Below are positions 8,478-15,212 of a DNA stretch of 23,834 bases, one piece after another; within the stretch, counting starts at the first letter, position 1, and every line of letters starts with the position of its first letter. The stretch spans positions 1-23,834 of the forward strand of contig JALVQM010000387.1 of assembly GCA_027025615.1 (NCBI GenBank). The letters run 5' to 3'. Source of the DNA: Desulfobacteraceae bacterium (GTDB lineage: Bacteria; Desulfobacterota; Desulfobacteria; Desulfobacterales; Desulfosarcinaceae). Made by a program: the position numbers and the translations under genes. The notes below the pieces were generated by a model. The model was not told the origin of the DNA. It ran no database searches and worked only from the letters and a program-made list of their open reading frames with translations.

Positions 8478-8658
8478 CACGGACAGAAATTTGCAGGACA
8501 CTACTTAAAAAATCCATAGTGCCGGTCAAATATACCGGACAGGGGTGGAAAAATATGGAAAGATCAAATTGTTGAGGAATGAAACAAATATTGAACGCCA
8601 AACAAACCCTATGCACCAGCCGATGCGGTCTTGATCTCAAATTTATAACAGTTTGATT

Positions 8659-9195
8659 TCAATCGGCCGCCAGCTCGAAACCCAGCTCCAAAGCCTGGCG
8701 ATTCATGGCTATAAATTCCGCCGGAATACGTTTTTCAAGCACTTTAATCACAGACTCCGGTTTGACAATACGCGTAAGCCCGATTACCGTCCCCAGCATA
8801 CAAATATTGAAGACTATGGGCTTGCCTATTTTATCCATGACGGTTTTGTACATGGGAAGCTCTTTCTGGATTGCATCCACTTTGCGTTGGGGTTTCACAA
8901 AACGGGAATCAATCAACAACAGGCCTCCGGGCCGAATAATTGAATAAAACTTATTGTACGCTTCCTGGGTAAGACAAACCAGCACGTTGGGCTGAATAAC
9001 CTTGGGGTAATTTATGGCCCCCCTGGATATTATTACATCAGACCTTGTTGCCCCTCCACGGGCCGCAGCACCGTATGACTGGGTCTGAACCGCAGTCAAA
9101 TCTTCAAATAGAACAGCGGCTTCTGCCAAAACAATGGCCGCGGTTATAACACCTTGTCCACCCGACCCTGAAAAAACGAATCTTGTCCTTTCCAT
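8659..9195 (-). CDS. korC: 2-oxoacid:ferredoxin oxidoreductase, gamma subunit
   Basis: Gamma-type subunit of a 2-oxoacid:ferredoxin oxidoreductase, 178 aa, the usual length for this stand-alone domain. The N-terminal GSGGQGV (residues 10-16) and the YGAAARGGATRSDVIIS segment are hallmarks of the family. It is last in a four-gene operon in the order D-A-B-C, 41 bases after korB, with AAGG eight bases upstream of the ATG. Separate delta, alpha, beta and gamma polypeptides are typical of the 2-oxoglutarate (Kor) type, which converts 2-oxoglutarate, CoA and ferredoxin to succinyl-CoA, CO2 and reduced ferredoxin, or runs in reverse in the reductive TCA cycle. Substrate is inferred from similarity and gene order; a branched-chain 2-oxoacid (Vor) or pyruvate enzyme is not fully excluded. 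Confidence 0.9.
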   Translation of the reverse strand: MERTRFVFSGSGGQGVITAAIVLAEAAVLFEDLTAVQTQSYGAAARGGATRSDVIISRGAINYPKVIQPNVLVCLTQEAYNKFYSIIRPGGLLLIDSRFVKPQRKVDAIQKELPMYKTVMDKIGKPIVFNICMLGTVIGLTRIVKPESVIKVLEKRIPAEFIAMNRQALELGFELAAD

Positions 9196-9236
9196 TACGC
9201 AACCTTCTTATGGATGGTTTAAGCTTCTAAAAATAA

Positions 9237-10040
9237 TTATTCTTCATGCGTAGCCCGTTGGAGAATTTTTTCGTATTCATTGCAATATTCGGGTTGTTCC
9301 TTTTCCACGAAAACACCGCGTTCAATAAGCTCCGGATTCTTTTGCTTTGCTTTTGATCCAATCGGAGCAGTTATTTTTTGCATATACTTCATCATTTCTA
9401 CCGCCCCGCCCTGCTTATTCTTGCGACCGAAGTAAGTCGGACATTGGGTCATGACCTCCAGGACCGAAAAGCCCTCATGGAGAACAGCCTTGCGAATCAG
9501 GTCAGTCAATTGCTGCACATGGTAAGTGGTAGTGCGGGCAACAAAAGTAGCACCGGCAGCAGTTGCAAGATCAACCACGTCAAAACCCTGATCTATGTTG
9601 GTATAGGGAGCCGTGGTAGCAATAGTTCCATAACCTGAAAGCGGTGAGTACTGGCCGCCTGTCATACCATAGATACGATTATTCATCACAATTGCGGTTA
9701 TATCAATATTGCGGCGGGCCGCGTGGATGAAATGATTGCCCCCAATTGCCAAGGCATCCCCGTCTCCCATGGGCACAATTACATTAAGCTCCGGTTTGCT
9801 CATTTTAACACCGGTTGCAAACGCCAAAGCTCGACCGTGAATCGTATGCAGGGTATGAAAGTCTACGTAACCGGAAATCCGTGATGAACATCCGATACCT
9901 GATACCATCACAATCTCGTTTTTACTCATTCCCAGCTTTTCAACAGCCCGGATCAAACTGTTCAAAACGATCCCGTGCCCACAACCTGCACACCAAAGAT
10001 GTGGAAAAAATCTTTCGCGGATATAATCTTTGACAGCCAT
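9237..10040 (-). CDS. korB: 2-oxoacid:ferredoxin oxidoreductase, beta (TPP) subunit
   Basis: Thiamine-diphosphate-binding subunit, 267 aa. The N-terminal CAGCGHG cluster and GIGCSSRI match the family. The TPP/Mg motif runs from GDGDALAIGGNHFIHAARRN to the NN of MNNRIYGMTGGQ. The MTGGQYSP segment is typical of Kor/Vor beta chains. This subunit holds the catalytic TPP and, with its cysteines, an iron-sulfur cluster that passes electrons to ferredoxin. The start ATG at 10040 has AAGGTG upstream, and the gene follows korA by 55 bases. A histidine- and charge-rich C-terminus extends slightly past the catalytic core. Confidence 0.93.
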   Translation of the reverse strand: MAVKDYIRERFFPHLWCAGCGHGIVLNSLIRAVEKLGMSKNEIVMVSGIGCSSRISGYVDFHTLHTIHGRALAFATGVKMSKPELNVIVPMGDGDALAIGGNHFIHAARRNIDITAIVMNNRIYGMTGGQYSPLSGYGTIATTAPYTNIDQGFDVVDLATAAGATFVARTTTYHVQQLTDLIRKAVLHEGFSVLEVMTQCPTYFGRKNKQGGAVEMMKYMQKITAPIGSKAKQKNPELIERGVFVEKEQPEYCNEYEKILQRATHEE

Positions 10041-10095
10041 TAGTTTTCACCTTGTCTGCTGGTCATAGATGATAGAAACGGCATTGCCGGTGCCG

Positions 10096-11244
10096 TCAAA
10101 CCCCTTTACCAGTCACCAGCCGGAGTATTGTACGTATATCGGTAGGAGTGATGAACACTCCGTCGATCCTGTTGGCCAGAAATACCTGTTCGGCCCTGGC
10201 TACAACCTGTTTAACCATCTGACATATTTGCCCCATGTTCATTTCAACCACAACAACATATTCGGCCTGATTGCATATATCGCCCACAATCTCAGCCGGG
10301 AAAGGCCATAAGGTCTGGAGTTCAAGCAGACCTATCTTTTGTCCTCGGCTGCGCAAGTGTTGCACCACGTGTAGAGCAGATCGGGCGGCTGACCCGTAGG
10401 AGACCAGGATTGTTTTGGCGTCTTCCAGGTAAAACTTTTTATAATGGGCTATCTGGTTGGCGTTGTTTTCTATCTTGTCTACCAGGTGTCGGATCAGACC
10501 ATGAACGACCGCAGGGTTATCCGAAGGAAAACCCCACATGTCATGATAAAGACCGGTCACATTGTAACGATGCACACCGCCAAAATCCGACATGGGCAAC
10601 CGACCGTCTTCCCGCGGCAAATACGGGTGATAATCGACGCCTTCCTTGACCGAAGTTTTCAATCGATCAACCAGGTGAATTTTGCCTGGCTCGGGAATTT
10701 CCAATTTCTCCCGCATGTGGCCCACCACCTCATCGAAAAGCAATACAACCGGCGTTCGGTAAGTTTCTGCCACGTTGAAAGCTTCCACCGTCATCTTGAA
10801 TACATCCTGATGATTAGAAGCGGTGAAAACAACAATTGCATGATCACCATGGGTGCCCCAGCGGGACTGCATCACATCTGCCTGGCTTACATGGGTAGGA
10901 ATACCGGTTGACGGTCCGCCCCGCTGGACGTTCACAATAACACAAGGAATTTCGGCCATGACCGCATAGCCCAGGGCCTCCTGCATAAGGGAAAACCCGG
11001 GGCCACTGGTTGCCGTCATTACCTTGTGCCCGGTCAGGGAAGCGCCGATGATAGCACAAATAGATGCTATTTCATCTTCCATCTGAATAAATTTTCCACC
11101 CCGCTTAGGCAGCCTCAGGGAAAGATGTTCGGCGATTTCAGTAGAAGGCGTTATGGGATAACCGGCAAAAAACTCCAGGCCGGCATACAATGCCCCTTCC
11201 ACACATGCTTCATTGCCTTGTATAAATCTTATTTTTGATTCCAT
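10096..11244 (-). CDS. korA: 2-oxoacid:ferredoxin oxidoreductase, alpha subunit
   Basis: Alpha subunit, 382 aa, with the pyrimidine-binding domain of the TPP site. The AGYPITPSTEIAEHL motif near residue 28 is diagnostic, as are the GPGFSLMQEALGYA segment and the NVQRGGPSTG loop, which are shared by Kor alpha chains. The C-terminal third (domain II, from about residue 265) carries the VSYGSAARSA segment and the LQTLWPFP motif typical of this class. It pairs with korB to form the catalytic core. The gene starts with ATG at 11244 with an AGGG-type RBS, 54 bases after korD. Kor rather than Por is preferred because gamma and delta are separate and the chain is short. Confidence 0.93.
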   Translation of the reverse strand: MESKIRFIQGNEACVEGALYAGLEFFAGYPITPSTEIAEHLSLRLPKRGGKFIQMEDEIASICAIIGASLTGHKVMTATSGPGFSLMQEALGYAVMAEIPCVIVNVQRGGPSTGIPTHVSQADVMQSRWGTHGDHAIVVFTASNHQDVFKMTVEAFNVAETYRTPVVLLFDEVVGHMREKLEIPEPGKIHLVDRLKTSVKEGVDYHPYLPREDGRLPMSDFGGVHRYNVTGLYHDMWGFPSDNPAVVHGLIRHLVDKIENNANQIAHYKKFYLEDAKTILVSYGSAARSALHVVQHLRSRGQKIGLLELQTLWPFPAEIVGDICNQAEYVVVVEMNMGQICQMVKQVVARAEQVFLANRIDGVFITPTDIRTILRLVTGKGV

Positions 11245-11298
11245 GTCGATACCCTGTCATTGGCCTGTCTTGAGCCGTGCTAAACAAAGGAATAAAAT

Positions 11299-11511
11299 CT
11301 ACTGCTCATCCTCTACTATTACTTCAATAGCCAGGTCCGGACAACGCAACTCGCACAGCTTGCAGGCAATACAGTCTTCCGGACGAACGGCTACAGCCTT
11401 TTCCTGCTGATCCAGCTCAAGAACCTTCTTGGGACAAAATTCGACGCAAATACCACATCCCTTGCACCATTCCCTGTTTATGCGGTGCTCTTTCAGTTTT
11501 GGTTTGGCCAT
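11299..11511 (-). CDS. korD: 2-oxoacid:ferredoxin oxidoreductase, delta (2x[4Fe-4S]) subunit
   Basis: A 70-aa ferredoxin-like subunit with two complete CX2CX2CX3CP motifs: C16-C19-C22-C26 and C47-C50-C53-C57. Each should bind one [4Fe-4S] cluster, giving the electron wire from the TPP site of KorAB to free ferredoxin. It is first of the four kor genes. AAGGATG lies ahead of the ATG at a good distance. A start-less 48-codon frame ends 15 bases upstream. Confidence 0.93.
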   Translation of the reverse strand: MAKPKLKEHRINREWCKGCGICVEFCPKKVLELDQQEKAVAVRPEDCIACKLCELRCPDLAIEVIVEDEQ

Positions 11512-11526
11512 GTGAACATCCTTGGG

Positions 11527-11673
11527 TCAATTTGGTTCAACAACCGTGATGGCATTACTGCATCCCTGGAAACAAGCCTTCCCGGGCGATCTGATAAAGA
11601 CGGTTTCAGCGGGGTCATCAGGATCATGGGCAGCCCCTTCCGGTTCAGCTTCGGCACAAATGCAAAGGCTGCC
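11527..11673 (-). pseudogene. Start-less 48-codon frame upstream of korD
   Basis: Minus-strand frame of 48 sense codons ending in TGA 15 bases before the korD start, with the korD RBS in the gap. Codon choice looks coding-like (purine-first, pyrimidine-last codons dominate) and it encodes a CIC motif and an ACFQGC motif in an acidic peptide. An in-frame TGA (11674-11676) precedes it and no ATG, GTG or TTG lies within; only an ATT (11659-11661), ten bases after a GAGG, could start it. Deleting one base near 11675 would join it to an ATG. The predicted kor promoter -10 overlaps its 5' end, which argues against it being translated as is. It could be a decayed gene, a gene with a rare start, or chance. 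Confidence 0.3.
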
Positions 11674-11701
11674 TCATAAAAGGTTTGTTATTCTATGTCA
11701 A
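11673..11701 (-). promoter_or_regulatory. Promoter of the kor operon
   Basis: On the minus strand, a perfect -35 TTGACA (11696-11701) and -10 TATGAG (11673-11678) are separated by exactly 17 bases. Transcription would start near 11666, leaving a leader of about 155 nt before korD. Confidence 0.55.
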
Positions 11702-11765
11702 GAAAATACGCCCAAGATTTTTCTAAAATTAAACATTATTATACATAACCACCTTTGCCATAAAA

Positions 11766-11780
11766 GTAAACCTCGTTTAC
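11766..11780. promoter_or_regulatory. Palindrome GTAAAC-CTC-GTTTAC upstream of mltG
   Basis: Two perfect 6-bp arms with a 3-bp spacer, ending 13 bases before the -35 of the mltG-facing promoter. The size and symmetry fit a dimeric repressor or activator operator. I cannot name the regulator. Confidence 0.4.
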
Positions 11781-11793
11781 ATTGCTTTAAGCT

Positions 11794-11823
11794 TTGACAT
11801 CCATGCCTGTTTTTTCCTATTGT
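11794..11823 (+). promoter_or_regulatory. Promoter of mltG-nagZ
   Basis: TTGACA (11794-11799) and TATTGT (11818-11823) with an 18-base spacer. A start near 11830 would give a leader of about 38 nt before the mltG TTG codon. Confidence 0.5.
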
Positions 11824-11867
11824 TTTTATGTCATTAACCGTTAAACCTCAAATGGATTCAGTTTGAC

Positions 11868-12893
11868 TTGCGTTCGCTGAACATCGCCATAAGCGCAACA
11901 GTACTGGTTATAATCGCAACAGCAGGCTGGTTTTACAGCGACCTGAAACGCTGGGCCGGCATGCCGACAGGCCCGGACCGGGATACCCAAATTTTTGAGG
12001 TATTGCCTGGAGAAGGACCCGACGCCCTGTCCGCCAGGCTTGCCGACAGGGGACTTATAAACAGTATCTGGCGTTTCAAACTGCTTTCACGCCTGAAAAC
12101 AGCCGACAAAACAATCAAGGTAGGGGAATACAAGTTAAGTCCCGGCATGAGTCCTGCGGAACTGCTTGATATCCTGACAAGCGGACGGGTAAACCTGCAC
12201 CGTCTGACCATACCTGAAGGCTACGATCTGAAACAGGTTGCCGCCAGAATTGAACAGGCTGGATTCATGAAGGCTGAAGATTTCCTTGGTGAAGCCTGCA
12301 ATGCCGAATTTGCCCACCAGCTTGGAATCAATGCCAACTCTTTTGAAGGTTACCTGTTTCCGGACACCTATTATTTGCCGGCCGGTATAACGGCCCGCCG
12401 GATAATATCCATAATGGTGAAACGCTTCCATCAACAGTTCAACCCCCAATGGTACCGGCGGGCGGCTGAACTGAACATGACTGTTCACCAGGTGGTCACC
12501 CTGGCTTCCATCATTGAGAAAGAAACCGGGGATGCCAGCGAAAGGCCTCTGATTTCGTCTGTATTTCACAATCGGCTGCGGAAAAAAATGCGCCTGGAAA
12601 GCGATCCCACTGTAATTTACGGCCTGAAGGAATTTGACGGAAATTTGACCCGCAAGCATTTGCGAACTTATTCACCATATAACACTTATCGCATAAAGGG
12701 CCTGCCGCCGGGTCCCATTGCCAATCCAGGGGCCGAAGCCCTGAAAGCGGCCTTGTTTCCCGCCAAGACCAATTACTTGTATTTCGTGTCCAAAAAGGAT
12801 GGGACTCATCATTTTTCAACCAACATCAAGGAACACAACCGGGCCGTACGCAAATATCAACTTTCACGCCGATCCCCCAGGAAACGTTCCTGA
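11868..12893 (+). CDS. mltG: Endolytic murein transglycosylase MltG (YceG-like)
   Basis: MltG cuts nascent glycan strands in the periplasm and is thought to set their length. The 341-aa protein has one N-terminal membrane helix (about residues 4-23), a LysM-like region (~40-105), and the YceG catalytic domain with NSFEGYLFPDTY, the catalytic-site segment ASIIEKETG (Glu217 as likely catalytic residue), SDPTVIYG and the YNTY-GLPPGPIANPG motif. Length matches the family. The start is TTG at 11868; a GGA ten bases upstream is a weak RBS. A five-codon ATG...TGA frame overlaps just upstream, out of frame, and may be chance. nagZ follows after 19 bases, joining two peptidoglycan enzymes. Confidence 0.94.
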   Translation: MRSLNIAISATVLVIIATAGWFYSDLKRWAGMPTGPDRDTQIFEVLPGEGPDALSARLADRGLINSIWRFKLLSRLKTADKTIKVGEYKLSPGMSPAELLDILTSGRVNLHRLTIPEGYDLKQVAARIEQAGFMKAEDFLGEACNAEFAHQLGINANSFEGYLFPDTYYLPAGITARRIISIMVKRFHQQFNPQWYRRAAELNMTVHQVVTLASIIEKETGDASERPLISSVFHNRLRKKMRLESDPTVIYGLKEFDGNLTRKHLRTYSPYNTYRIKGLPPGPIANPGAEALKAALFPAKTNYLYFVSKKDGTHHFSTNIKEHNRAVRKYQLSRRSPRKRS

Positions 12894-12912
12894 CCCCTGG
12901 AGACAACTGTTT

Positions 12913-13929
12913 ATGTCAATCTCGGGAAAACTCAAAGAACTCCGTTTGGGACAGCGCCTGATGATTGGTTTCCAAGGTCCTGTTCTCAGCCGGGAGCTGA
13001 AGCATCTGATAGCTGAATTCGGACCGGCGGGCGTAATCCTGTTCGCATCCAATTTAGACTCTCCTTCCCAAATCGCTAGTCTCTGTCGCGATATCCAACG
13101 ATACGCCCACGATATGGGTATACCCCCAATGCTGGTGGCCATCGACCAGGAAGGCGGAATTGTCCGGCGTTTAAAGCCACCTTTTACCCAATTTGCCGGC
13201 AACCCGGCCATCCAGTCGGAAAAAGACGCCGTTGAATTCGCCCGGGTCACGGCCAGGGAGCTGAAATCGGTTGGAATCAACATGAACATGGCGCCGGTTA
13301 TGGACGTTGTGGAAGAAGGACGGACAAGCATCATGTACGAACGGGTCTTTCGAGGCAACTGTAAAACGGTAGCCCGAATGGGAACCCTTGTAATCGACAA
13401 GCTCCAAGAGGCAGGGGTAATGGCGGTGGCCAAGCATTTCCCGGGAATCGGCCGTACTGTACTTGATTCTCATATGGACTTACCAACCCTGGATATTTCC
13501 AGGGAAGAATTATGGACCTGCGATCTGGTGCCTTTTATCAGGGCTGTTGAACATAATGTGGCCGGAATAATGCTTTCACATATAATCTACAGCCGGATCG
13601 ACGGCAATTGGCCGGCCAGTCTGTCACCGGAAATTGCCGACCGCCTTTTACGCCGTAAAATCGGATACAATGGAATAATAATGACCGATGACCTGGACAT
13701 GGGTGCCATTAAGAAGCACTTTCCAATTGAACTGGCCATATCCCAGGTTGTAAGGGCCGATATCGACCTGGCTTTGATCTGCCACCAGGGACCGTCAATT
13801 GAGAAAGCTTATGCAACTCTGGCTGAAACTATCGGCGAAGACAGCGAATTGGAAAGGCGCCATCGGGCATGTATTGATCGAATCAGCAATACTAAAACCA
13901 AATTCGGACTAACGGGCAAACCGGAATAA
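12913..13929 (+). CDS. nagZ: Beta-N-acetylhexosaminidase NagZ (GH3)
   Basis: A family-3 glycoside hydrolase that removes GlcNAc from muropeptides during cell-wall recycling in the cytoplasm. The 338-aa protein has the NagZ signatures AIDQEGG (~77-83), KHFPGIG (174-180) with DSH (185-187; the catalytic His loop), and TDDLDMGA (258-265; carries the Asp nucleophile). There is no signal peptide, as expected. I chose ATG 12913 because GGAGA lies about nine bases upstream and the sequence begins at the usual family start; an open frame upstream overlaps mltG and adds an unrelated segment. It probably shares the mltG transcript and converges with tsaD. Confidence 0.93.
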   Translation: MSISGKLKELRLGQRLMIGFQGPVLSRELKHLIAEFGPAGVILFASNLDSPSQIASLCRDIQRYAHDMGIPPMLVAIDQEGGIVRRLKPPFTQFAGNPAIQSEKDAVEFARVTARELKSVGINMNMAPVMDVVEEGRTSIMYERVFRGNCKTVARMGTLVIDKLQEAGVMAVAKHFPGIGRTVLDSHMDLPTLDISREELWTCDLVPFIRAVEHNVAGIMLSHIIYSRIDGNWPASLSPEIADRLLRRKIGYNGIIMTDDLDMGAIKKHFPIELAISQVVRADIDLALICHQGPSIEKAYATLAETIGEDSELERRHRACIDRISNTKTKFGLTGKPE

Positions 13930-13982
13930 TCGATCTGTTTCAAACGTCGTAAACCAGAATTGAAATCCTGTTGCAAAAACTG

Positions 13983-14987
13983 TCAGGTCGGACGCGGTCG
14001 ACGGGAATAAACGTCAAGATCAAAGGAGTCATTCCTTCCCAGGCAAACGGCCTGATGGGCAAGCGCAGCTATCATGGCTGCATTGTCTCCGCAAAGATCA
14101 AGGGGAGGGAAAAAGGCTTTCAGGCCCAGGCCGGAACAATCAGCCTCAAGCCTGCTACGCAGGCCCTGGTTGGCTGCAACTCCGCCAACAACCGCCAGAC
14201 GTGAACAACCGTAAACACGGGCAGCGTTTATTATCTTGTAGGCCAAAACTTCCACCACGGACTGCTGAAAACCGGCAGCAACCTGGCTGGCCACTTTTGC
14301 CAATGGCTGGTCGCTACTTTCCAGATAGCGGTTGACCGCCGTTTTAAGACCTGAAAAACTGAAATCAAACCCATCTTTGTCAAGAAAAGGACGCGGGAAA
14401 GCCACCGCCTCACCGCCGGCTTTGCGCGCCAGACCATCTATCACCGGCCCCCCTGGGTATCCCAGCCCCAGCATCTTGGCTACCTTGTCATAAGCTTCAC
14501 CGACTGCATCATCCCGGCTCTGTCCCAACAGTCGGTAAACACCCCTGGATGGAAGGTAGTAAATATTGGTATGTCCTCCTGAGGCCAGTAGAGCTACGTA
14601 GGGATAGTCCGGAGGATCATCCATCAGCTGGACGGACTCAAGGTGGGCTTCAAGATGATCTACCGCCATCCACGGTATGTGCCGGGAAAAGGCAAAAGCT
14701 TTGGCAAAACAGAAACCTATCAGCAAAGAACCGACAAGACCCGGCCCCCTTGTAACGCCAACTGCCTGGATATGTTCCACAGTCAGACCCGCAGTCTCAA
14801 TGGCTTGTTTTGTAACTTCTGAAATTGCTTCGATATGTTTACGCGATGCTATCTCAGGGACAACTCCGCCATAAGGATGATGGAATTCAATCTGTGAAGC
14901 CACAGTTGAAGAGAGGATCCGCCTGCCGTCGGCAACAACAGCAGCGGCGGTTTCATCACAAGATGATTCTATTCCCAGGACAAGCAT
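13983..14987 (-). CDS. tsaD: tRNA threonylcarbamoyladenosine transferase TsaD
   Basis: TsaD (Kae1/Gcp family) transfers the threonylcarbamoyl group to A37 of tRNAs that read ANN codons, working with TsaB and TsaE. The 334-aa protein starts MLVLGIESSCDET, the ASKHA nucleotide-binding start. The metal-binding HLEAH (H111/H115) replaces the more common HMEGH but keeps both histidines. LLASGGHTN, SFSGLKTA, GGVAANQGLR and the C-terminal GDNAAMIA are all present. No strong RBS is visible ahead of the ATG. It lies 49 bases after the candidate selenoprotein frame, with a perfect hairpin in the gap, so expression may be partly uncoupled from purM. Confidence 0.96.
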   Translation of the reverse strand: MLVLGIESSCDETAAAVVADGRRILSSTVASQIEFHHPYGGVVPEIASRKHIEAISEVTKQAIETAGLTVEHIQAVGVTRGPGLVGSLLIGFCFAKAFAFSRHIPWMAVDHLEAHLESVQLMDDPPDYPYVALLASGGHTNIYYLPSRGVYRLLGQSRDDAVGEAYDKVAKMLGLGYPGGPVIDGLARKAGGEAVAFPRPFLDKDGFDFSFSGLKTAVNRYLESSDQPLAKVASQVAAGFQQSVVEVLAYKIINAARVYGCSRLAVVGGVAANQGLRSRLEADCSGLGLKAFFPPLDLCGDNAAMIAALAHQAVCLGRNDSFDLDVYSRRPRPT

Positions 14988-15012
14988 AACAGTAGCAGAT
15001 CAGCCAATAATA

Positions 15013-15031
15013 CTGCCGAATTTTTCGGCAG
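15013..15031 (-). terminator. Hairpin between the small ORF and tsaD
   Basis: A perfect 8-bp stem CTGCCGAA/TTCGGCAG with a 3-nt loop, followed on the minus strand by TATTATTGG. The U tract is broken, so it may be a weak terminator or attenuator, or an mRNA-stability hairpin, ahead of tsaD. Confidence 0.4.
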
Positions 15032-15036
15032 GAAAA

Positions 15037-15210
15037 TCAGCTGTTCGATTTATTTTTGTTATCAGGACTATCGGTAACCTTGGATGAGGGGGGCACTCTC
15101 CCGGAGCCCGTGGACGCAGGGGCTCAGCACCCCCCACCCGGCGAAGCTGCGCCCTTTGCCAGCCAGGCAAGCAATCTGGAAAACAATGAGGGTTTTTTGG
15201 AAGGTTGCAT
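15037..15210 (-). CDS. Candidate small selenoprotein (in-frame TGA = Sec29)
   Basis: Minus-strand ATG (15208-15210) two bases after the purM stop opens a frame of 57 residues if the single internal TGA (15124-15126, codon 29) is read as selenocysteine; it ends at a second TGA (15037-15039). The N-terminus is basic, then amphipathic/hydrophobic (LFSRLLAWLAKGAA), then Ser-Pro-Gly-Gly-Gly-Cys-Sec-Ala-Pro, and a Pro/Ser/Lys/Asn-rich hydrophilic tail. Cys-Sec adjacency suggests redox or metal chemistry. GC-rich hairpins start at and just after the TGA, as needed for a bacterial SECIS, and selB is in this window. Without Sec decoding it is a 28-aa peptide ending in Cys. No clear RBS; translation is probably coupled to purM. 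I do not recognise the family with certainty. Confidence 0.6.
15088..15135 (-). promoter_or_regulatory. Candidate bacterial SECIS element
   Basis: In the minus-strand RNA two alternative folds are visible. Fold A: GAGCCC (15125-15120, using the GA of the UGA) pairs with GGGCUC (15109-15104) around a 10-nt loop containing a GU, enclosed by an outer G6/C6 pairing (15135-15130 with 15093-15088). Fold B: GGGCUC (15109-15104) pairs with GAG (15100-15098) and CCC (15093-15091), giving a CGG apical loop that starts 20 nt after the UGA, with a G among the first two loop bases, as described for bacterial SECIS elements. I cannot compute which fold is favoured. Confidence 0.45.
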
Positions 15211-15212
15211 TG

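Larger units (their letters stand above)
8326..8658. other. Intergenic region between korC and the histidine kinase
   Basis: 333 bases without a convincing gene. It holds a terminator-like hairpin (8434-8477, minus), a weaker CCGGT/ACCGG hairpin (8522-8538) with a T run nine bases beyond it on the minus strand, a TCACTT-TTAAT-AAGTGA palindrome (8393-8409), and a TTGACA on the minus strand (8428-8433) that could be a -35 for the kinase gene. The only long frame here (minus, 8353-8640) has an improbable composition and I do not call it. Confidence 0.5.
11512..11867. other. Divergent intergenic region between korD and mltG
   Basis: 356 bases between two divergently read genes. It contains a start-less but coding-like frame next to korD (11527-11673, minus), a good sigma70-type promoter facing korD (11673-11701), a palindrome GTAAAC-CTC-GTTTAC (11766-11780), and a promoter facing mltG (11794-11823). 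A perfect TATAAT on the minus strand at 11738-11743 has no good -35. Confidence 0.6.

Noticed and set aside
8353..8640. Minus-strand open frame of about 95 codons between korC and the kinase
   Set aside because: It has an improbable Phe/Cys/Ile-rich composition and no RBS, and terminator-like hairpins lie within it.
8581..8658. 25-codon ATG frame on the plus strand
   Set aside because: The GAGG is only one or two bases from the ATG, the peptide is featureless and it overlaps the end of korC.
13930..13982. Terminator between convergent nagZ and tsaD
   Set aside because: No stem with a T tract is visible on either strand in this short gap.
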